Source: Thermoleophilia bacterium | GTDB taxonomy: Bacteria; Actinomycetota; Thermoleophilia; Gaiellales; Gaiellaceae | Direction of reading: 5' to 3' | Length of the DNA: 61,238 nt | Assembly: GCA_025936995.1 (NCBI GenBank) | Contig: JAICSH010000009.1 | Location: 1 to 61,238 of the forward strand | Shown here: positions 56,080-61,238 of the stretch, piece by piece | How the letters are laid out: each line of letters begins with the position of its first letter | How positions within the stretch are numbered: the stretch's first letter is position 1 | The notes under the pieces: generated by a model | Told to the model about the DNA's origin: nothing | Databases searched by the model: none | The model's input: only the letters and a program-made list of their open reading frames with translations | Made by a program: the position numbers and the translations under genes

Positions 56080-57207
56080 GTGGCGGCGCCGCGTGGTGAG
56101 CCGAATTACGCCGCCCGGGGCGCCAACATCCGGCAGCCCATCACGAGGGAAAGGAACAACACACTGAGCGACACGATTCACCTGCATGACCTCTCGCCTG
56201 TCGAGCGCCTGCTCGAGGAGGCCGCCGAGCGCGGTTTCGTCGAGGAGAAGGACATCCAAGCGCTGGCCGACGAGCATGAGCTGACCGAGGACGACCTCAC
56301 GGCTCTCCGCGCCTCACTCGAGGAGCGCGACGTCGTCGTGCGCGACGAAACTCCCGAGGAGACGCGTCCGGCCGCATCCGCGCCGGTCACGGGCACGCTC
56401 GACCCGCTGCAGCTCTTCATGGACGCGGCGGGGCGGCACAAGCTGCTCACGGCCGCGGACGAGGTTGCGCTGGCCAAGCGCATCGAGCGGGGCGATCTGG
56501 CGGCGAAGGAGAAGATGATCAACTCCAACCTCCGCCTCGTCGTCTCCATCGCGAAGCGCTACCAGGGGCATGACGTGCCCCTCCTCGACCTGATCCAGGA
56601 GGGCGTGATCGGCCTCAACCGCGCCGCCGAGAAGTTCGACTGGCGCAAGGGCTACAAGTTCTCGACGTACGCGACCTGGTGGATCCGCCAGGCCTGCCAG
56701 CGTGCCGTCGCGAATCAGTCGAAGACGATCCGCATCCCGGTTCACGTCCAGGAGCGCCGGATCAAGCTCAACCGCGCTTCGGCCGAGCTTCAGGCGAAGC
56801 TGGGCCGCGAGGCGACCGCGGAGGAGCTCGCCCAGGCGACGCGGCTCAAGCTCGAGCACGTCGAGGAGGCGCTCGACGCGGTCGACTCCGTCTCCCTGAA
56901 CCAGGGCTTGGGCTCGGACGGCGACTCGGAGCTCGGCGACCTGTTCGCCGACGAGTCGACGGTCGACCCCGCAGAGGAGGCGGTCGAGTCCGTGCGGCGG
57001 CAGCGCGTCCAGCGCGCGGTCGCGGACCTGCCCGAGCGGCAGCGCCGGATCATCGAGCTTCGCTTCGGCTTCGACTCGGAGCCGGCCTCGCTGGAAACGA
57101 TCGGCAAGGAGCTCGGCCTGACGCGGGAGCGCGTCCGCCAGCTCGAGAGCGACGCCCTGGCGCGGCTCCAGCTCGCGCTCGGCGACGAGCTCGTCTTCGC
57201 CGCTTAA
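56080..57207 (+). CDS. Sigma-70 family primary-type sigma factor
   Basis: 375 residues from GTG 56080. The first 28 residues look non-conserved, and a CTG at 56164 has AAAGGA eight bases upstream, so the real start may be there (347 residues). Region 1.2 has DPLQLFMDAAGRHKLLTAADEVALAKRIE. Region 2 is canonical: NLRLVVSIAKRYQG, LLDLIQEGVIGLNRAAEKFDW, YKFSTYATWWIRQA. Region 3 contains IRIPVHVQERRIKLNRA, and region 4.2 is SLETIGKELGLTRERVRQLE. Likely the housekeeping sigma or a close group 2 relative. Confidence 0.9.
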   Translation: MAAPRGEPNYAARGANIRQPITRERNNTLSDTIHLHDLSPVERLLEEAAERGFVEEKDIQALADEHELTEDDLTALRASLEERDVVVRDETPEETRPAASAPVTGTLDPLQLFMDAAGRHKLLTAADEVALAKRIERGDLAAKEKMINSNLRLVVSIAKRYQGHDVPLLDLIQEGVIGLNRAAEKFDWRKGYKFSTYATWWIRQACQRAVANQSKTIRIPVHVQERRIKLNRASAELQAKLGREATAEELAQATRLKLEHVEEALDAVDSVSLNQGLGSDGDSELGDLFADESTVDPAEEAVESVRRQRVQRAVADLPERQRRIIELRFGFDSEPASLETIGKELGLTRERVRQLESDALARLQLALGDELVFAA

Positions 57208-57236
57208 GGCTGAGGCGAGTACAGAGACACCCCGAG

Positions 57237-57258
57237 GGGCCGGGAGCGATCCCGGCCC
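57237..57258. terminator. Bidirectional terminator between sigma gene and holB
   Basis: GGGCCGGGA pairs with TCCCGGCCC around a GCGA tetraloop, between two convergent stop codons (57207 and 57268). TT and a TTCT stretch follow on the plus strand. Confidence 0.7.
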
Positions 57259-57267
57259 TTCGTGGTT

Positions 57268-58350
57268 CTAGACCGGCGTCGCGGTAGCCGCCAGCTCCCC
57301 GCGAAGCCGGATCAGTAGCGCCTCGAGCGCCAGGGACGTCGAAACCTGCAGCTCTTCGGCCTCGCGCCATGCCGCGCGCACGAGCTCGCACGCCTCCTCG
57401 GCCGCATGCATCCGCTCGAGCGTCGCGTCCGCTCGCAGCTCCGCGAGCCGGTCGACGTGCACGGCTGTCGACTCGGCTCCCGCAGCGACGACGAAGAGGT
57501 CGCGGTACCAGGCTTCGAGCTCCTCGAGCAGCGCCAGCAACTCCTCGCGCTCTGCACCACGCTGCGCGCGCCGCACCCGCTGCTCCGCCTCGCGGCCGGT
57601 GAGCTCGAGCGCCTCGACCTGCACCTCTGCAGCCTCCCGCGCCTCCGTCCCGCGCTCGGCGATTCCGGCCAGGAGTCTCTCGGCGCCGTCGGCCGGCTCG
57701 AAGTCCGGGTCGACGTAGACGGCCCGCGCGACCTCGATCAGCGCCTCGCGCCGGCCGGCGGCTCCCGGGTCGAGAAGCTGGAGCGCGCGGCCGAGCCGGC
57801 CGCCGGCGACGCGGGCGAGCGCGGTCACCTCCTCCTCACCGAGCCCGGGAGCGCGCTTGTGGATCGCCTCGCGCACAGCGGGCTCGGACAGGCGGCGGAA
57901 GGGCACGAGCTGGCAGCGGGAGCGAATCGTCTCGGGCAGGGGGCCGATCCGCTCGGCGACGAGCACGACGACTGCGTACGGGGGCGGCTCCTCGAGGTCC
58001 TTGAGCAGCGCGTCCGCGGCGTCCTCATTCAGCGAGTCCGCGCCGAGGACGAGGTAGACGCGGCGCTCGGCCTCGAACGGCCGCATGTGAAGGTCGCGGC
58101 GGAGCTCCCGGACGTCGTCGATCCGGATCTGCTCCCCGAGCGGCTCGAGGACATAGAGGTCGGGATGGCTGCCGCGCTCGACCCGCGCATGGTCGCCGAG
58201 GAGCTCGGCGGCGAAGCGCCTCGCGAGCTCGCGCTTGCCGACGCCCGCGGGCCCGTGGAAGAGGTAGGCGTGCGCCGGCCCCTCCTGCAGCGCAGCTGCA
58301 AGCAGCCGCTTGGCCTCGTGCTGCTCAGGAACGGTCTCGAAGCCGCTCAT
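57268..58350 (-). CDS. holB: DNA polymerase III delta-prime subunit
   Basis: 360 residues. Clamp-loader AAA+ protein: HAYLFHGPAGVGKRELARRF (Walker A, kept although many delta-prime subunits lose it), QIRIDDVRELRRDLHMRPFE, DALLKDLEEPPPYAVVVLV and the sensor-1 SRCQLVPF arginine motif. The DnaX zinc cysteines are absent. The C-terminal collar domain is Glu/Ala/Arg-rich. Its start overlaps tmk by 26 bases, the common tmk-holB arrangement. Confidence 0.88.
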   Translation of the reverse strand: MSGFETVPEQHEAKRLLAAALQEGPAHAYLFHGPAGVGKRELARRFAAELLGDHARVERGSHPDLYVLEPLGEQIRIDDVRELRRDLHMRPFEAERRVYLVLGADSLNEDAADALLKDLEEPPPYAVVVLVAERIGPLPETIRSRCQLVPFRRLSEPAVREAIHKRAPGLGEEEVTALARVAGGRLGRALQLLDPGAAGRREALIEVARAVYVDPDFEPADGAERLLAGIAERGTEAREAAEVQVEALELTGREAEQRVRRAQRGAEREELLALLEELEAWYRDLFVVAAGAESTAVHVDRLAELRADATLERMHAAEEACELVRAAWREAEELQVSTSLALEALLIRLRGELAATATPV

Positions 58351-58918
58351 ACACCTCCCTCGCGATCTCCTCCGGCGGCCGCGCCGCGTCGACAGCCACG
58401 ATTCTCTCCGGAAACAGCGTTGCGAGCTCGCGGTAGGCAGCGTCGACCTTCGCCTGCAGCTCGGTTCCCTCCCGCTCGAGCCGGTCGGGGTCGACGTGAC
58501 GGCCGGTCGCCACGCCCGGATCGAGGAGGAGCAGGAACGTCACTTCGGGAAGCAGCCCGTCGGTCACGGCGAGATTGAGCCGCAGCACTGCCTCCACCCC
58601 AAGTCCGCGCGCGATCCCCTGATACGCGAGCGACGAGTCCACGTAGCGGTCGCAGACGACGTCGGCGCCGCGCCCGAGCGCCGGCCTGATCACCTCCTCC
58701 ACATGCTCCGCGCGCGAGGCCGCGAACAGCGCCGCCTCCGCCCAGGCCCCCATCACCGGCCCGTTGAGGACGAGCGTGCGCACGGCCTCGCCCAGCTCCG
58801 TCCCCCCGGGCTCACGCGTGAGGACGACGTCGCGACCGTCGGCGGCCAGGGCCGCGCGCAACAGCCCCGCCTGCGTCGACTTGCCCGAGCCGTCGGCTCC
58901 CTCGAAGGACACGAACAC
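58325..58918 (-). CDS. tmk: Thymidylate kinase
   Basis: 197 residues from GTG 58918. Converts dTMP to dTDP. P-loop FEGADGSGKSTQAG, the substrate motif TREPGGTELGEAVR and the DRY motif VVCDRYVDSSLAYQG are all present. The LID region contains the LEREGTELQAKVDAAYR stretch. Upstream of holB in one operon, and divergent from the LytR_C gene. Confidence 0.92.
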   Translation of the reverse strand: MFVSFEGADGSGKSTQAGLLRAALAADGRDVVLTREPGGTELGEAVRTLVLNGPVMGAWAEAALFAASRAEHVEEVIRPALGRGADVVCDRYVDSSLAYQGIARGLGVEAVLRLNLAVTDGLLPEVTFLLLLDPGVATGRHVDPDRLEREGTELQAKVDAAYRELATLFPERIVAVDAARPPEEIAREVYERLRDRS

Positions 58919-58982
58919 GAGCGGGGACGATACGCCGCCGCCGGGAAGGAGCGGCTGATCGGAGCGCGAACCGTGACGTTCC

Positions 58983-59471
58983 GTGGAGCACGCCCACCCA
59001 TTCGATCGTCCCTTCCCGTGGCGGACCGCAGTGGTCGCCGGGGCCGTGCTCTCGATCGTCACCGCGAGCGTCCTCGTCGTGCTCGAGGCGGGGCGGGCTC
59101 TCCACGCGCCGCGTGCGGCCACGCAAGCTTCTGCGGCGACCGCGTCCCCTAAGCATCACGCCCTTGTGCCCCCGGTCCCCTTGCGCCCGCGGTCGCGCGT
59201 CTCGGTGCTCGTCCTCAACGGCAACGGAGCGTCGGGTGTGGCGGGCGCGACCGCGGCGCAGCTCCTCGGGCGCGGCTACCGGTCGGCAACGGCGACGAAC
59301 GCCTCCAACCGGGACTACGCAACCTCGCTCGTCCTCTACCGGCGCGGCTGGGCGGGCGAGGCGGAGCGGCTCGCCAGGGACTCGGGAATCAGGGTCGTGT
59401 CGCCGCTGGACGGCCTGCCACCGGCCGGGTCCCGGCGCTACCAGCTCGTCCTCATCCTGGGCGCCAACTAG
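58983..59471 (+). CDS. Membrane-anchored LytR C-terminal-domain protein
   Basis: 162 residues from GTG 58983. One membrane helix (about 14-36, WRTAVVAGAVLSIVTASVLVVLEA) and a Pro/Ala linker are followed by a LytR_C domain: VSVLVLNGNGASGVAGATAAQLLGRGY-type, then AERLARDSGIRVVSPLDGLP and the last strand YQLVLILG. Such domains occur with cell-wall assembly proteins; a separate LCP catalytic domain is not present here. Confidence 0.8.
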   Translation: MEHAHPFDRPFPWRTAVVAGAVLSIVTASVLVVLEAGRALHAPRAATQASAATASPKHHALVPPVPLRPRSRVSVLVLNGNGASGVAGATAAQLLGRGYRSATATNASNRDYATSLVLYRRGWAGEAERLARDSGIRVVSPLDGLPPAGSRRYQLVLILGAN

Positions 59472-59525
59472 CGTCTCAGAGCCCCTTCTGATTCCGTCCG
59501 ATGCGGGGTCTATGGTCCCGCTCCC

Positions 59526-59551
59526 CCGCCGGAGGAGTCACGTTCCGGCGG
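59526..59551 (+). promoter_or_regulatory. Hairpin in the nrdJ leader
   Basis: CCGCCGGA (59526-59533) pairs with TCCGGCGG (59544-59551) around a ten-base loop, 45 bases before the nrdJ start. It could be an attenuator, the terminator of the upstream gene, or a regulator site. It lacks the conserved boxes of a cobalamin riboswitch. Confidence 0.4.
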
Positions 59552-59595
59552 CGCGGTTCAGCAGCGGTCGCCGACTAGAGTTCCGGGAGGGGAAG

Positions 59596-61238
<1,643 letters not shown>

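Noticed and set aside
59472-59595. Cobalamin riboswitch before nrdJ
   Set aside because: The leader is only about 120 bases and has no B12-box-like sequence or multi-stem layout.

Overview
The window is high-GC DNA with dense, mostly overlapping genes. Gene content points to an actinobacterium-like lineage, most likely class Thermoleophilia (inference, no marker tree run). It has flavin-dependent ThyX, a B12-dependent ribonucleotide reductase, a complete hopanoid operon, MptA-type FolE2 and GTG/TTG starts with 4-base stop/start overlaps. Many genes have a TANNNT -10 hexamer only 6-8 bases before the start codon and no Shine-Dalgarno, which suggests widespread leaderless transcripts.

Layout. 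1-7.4 kb: CBS protein, thymidine kinase, a degenerate histidine kinase divergent from folE2, plsY, two divergent superoxide dismutases, an ECF sigma/anti-sigma pair, thyX and a DUF72 gene. 7.4-13.3 kb (minus): DUF4091 protein, aminotransferase, epimerase, MFS exporter, lipoprotein. 13.3-23.2 kb (minus): one compact operon hpnC-hpnD-hpnE-shc-hpnH-hpnG-ispH-yjbQ-GNAT-OCD-citrate synthase, making squalene, cyclising it to hopene and adding the ribosyl side chain. 23.3-32.1 kb: STAS protein, M29 aminopeptidase, one broken and one intact HIT gene, phospholipase D-like protein, class A PBP and small membrane proteins.

32.1-36.9 kb is a 4.7-kb integrated element bounded by a perfect 42-bp repeat of the 3' part of tRNA-Thr(CGT). 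It carries a tyrosine integrase, a probable excisionase, a divergent hicA/hicB pair, an XRE/nucleotidyltransferase pair, an LspA-like protein and an exported protein with a truncated paralogue. The attachment core lies inside the integrase reading frame, so integration changes the integrase C-terminus.

36.9-50.5 kb is sugar metabolism: two Gfo/Idh/MocA oxidoreductases, a D-lyxose isomerase-like cupin, a xylFGH transporter, xylose isomerase, xylulokinase and an SDR. Within it sits a 1387-residue fusion of an UnbU/RnfD-like membrane domain, FG-GAP/UnbV repeats and a vanadium-haloperoxidase-like domain that has lost both key histidines.

50.5-51.3 kb holds the most striking gene: an AhpD-like protein whose CxxC motif is encoded Cys-x-x-UGA. 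A SECIS-like hairpin with a GGUC loop follows the UGA at the expected distance, so it is a probable selenoprotein. 51.3-61.2 kb: C5-epimerase-like secreted protein, L,D-transpeptidase, flavin-barrel protein, primary-type sigma factor, holB, tmk, LytR_C protein and the start of nrdJ, which runs off the right edge.
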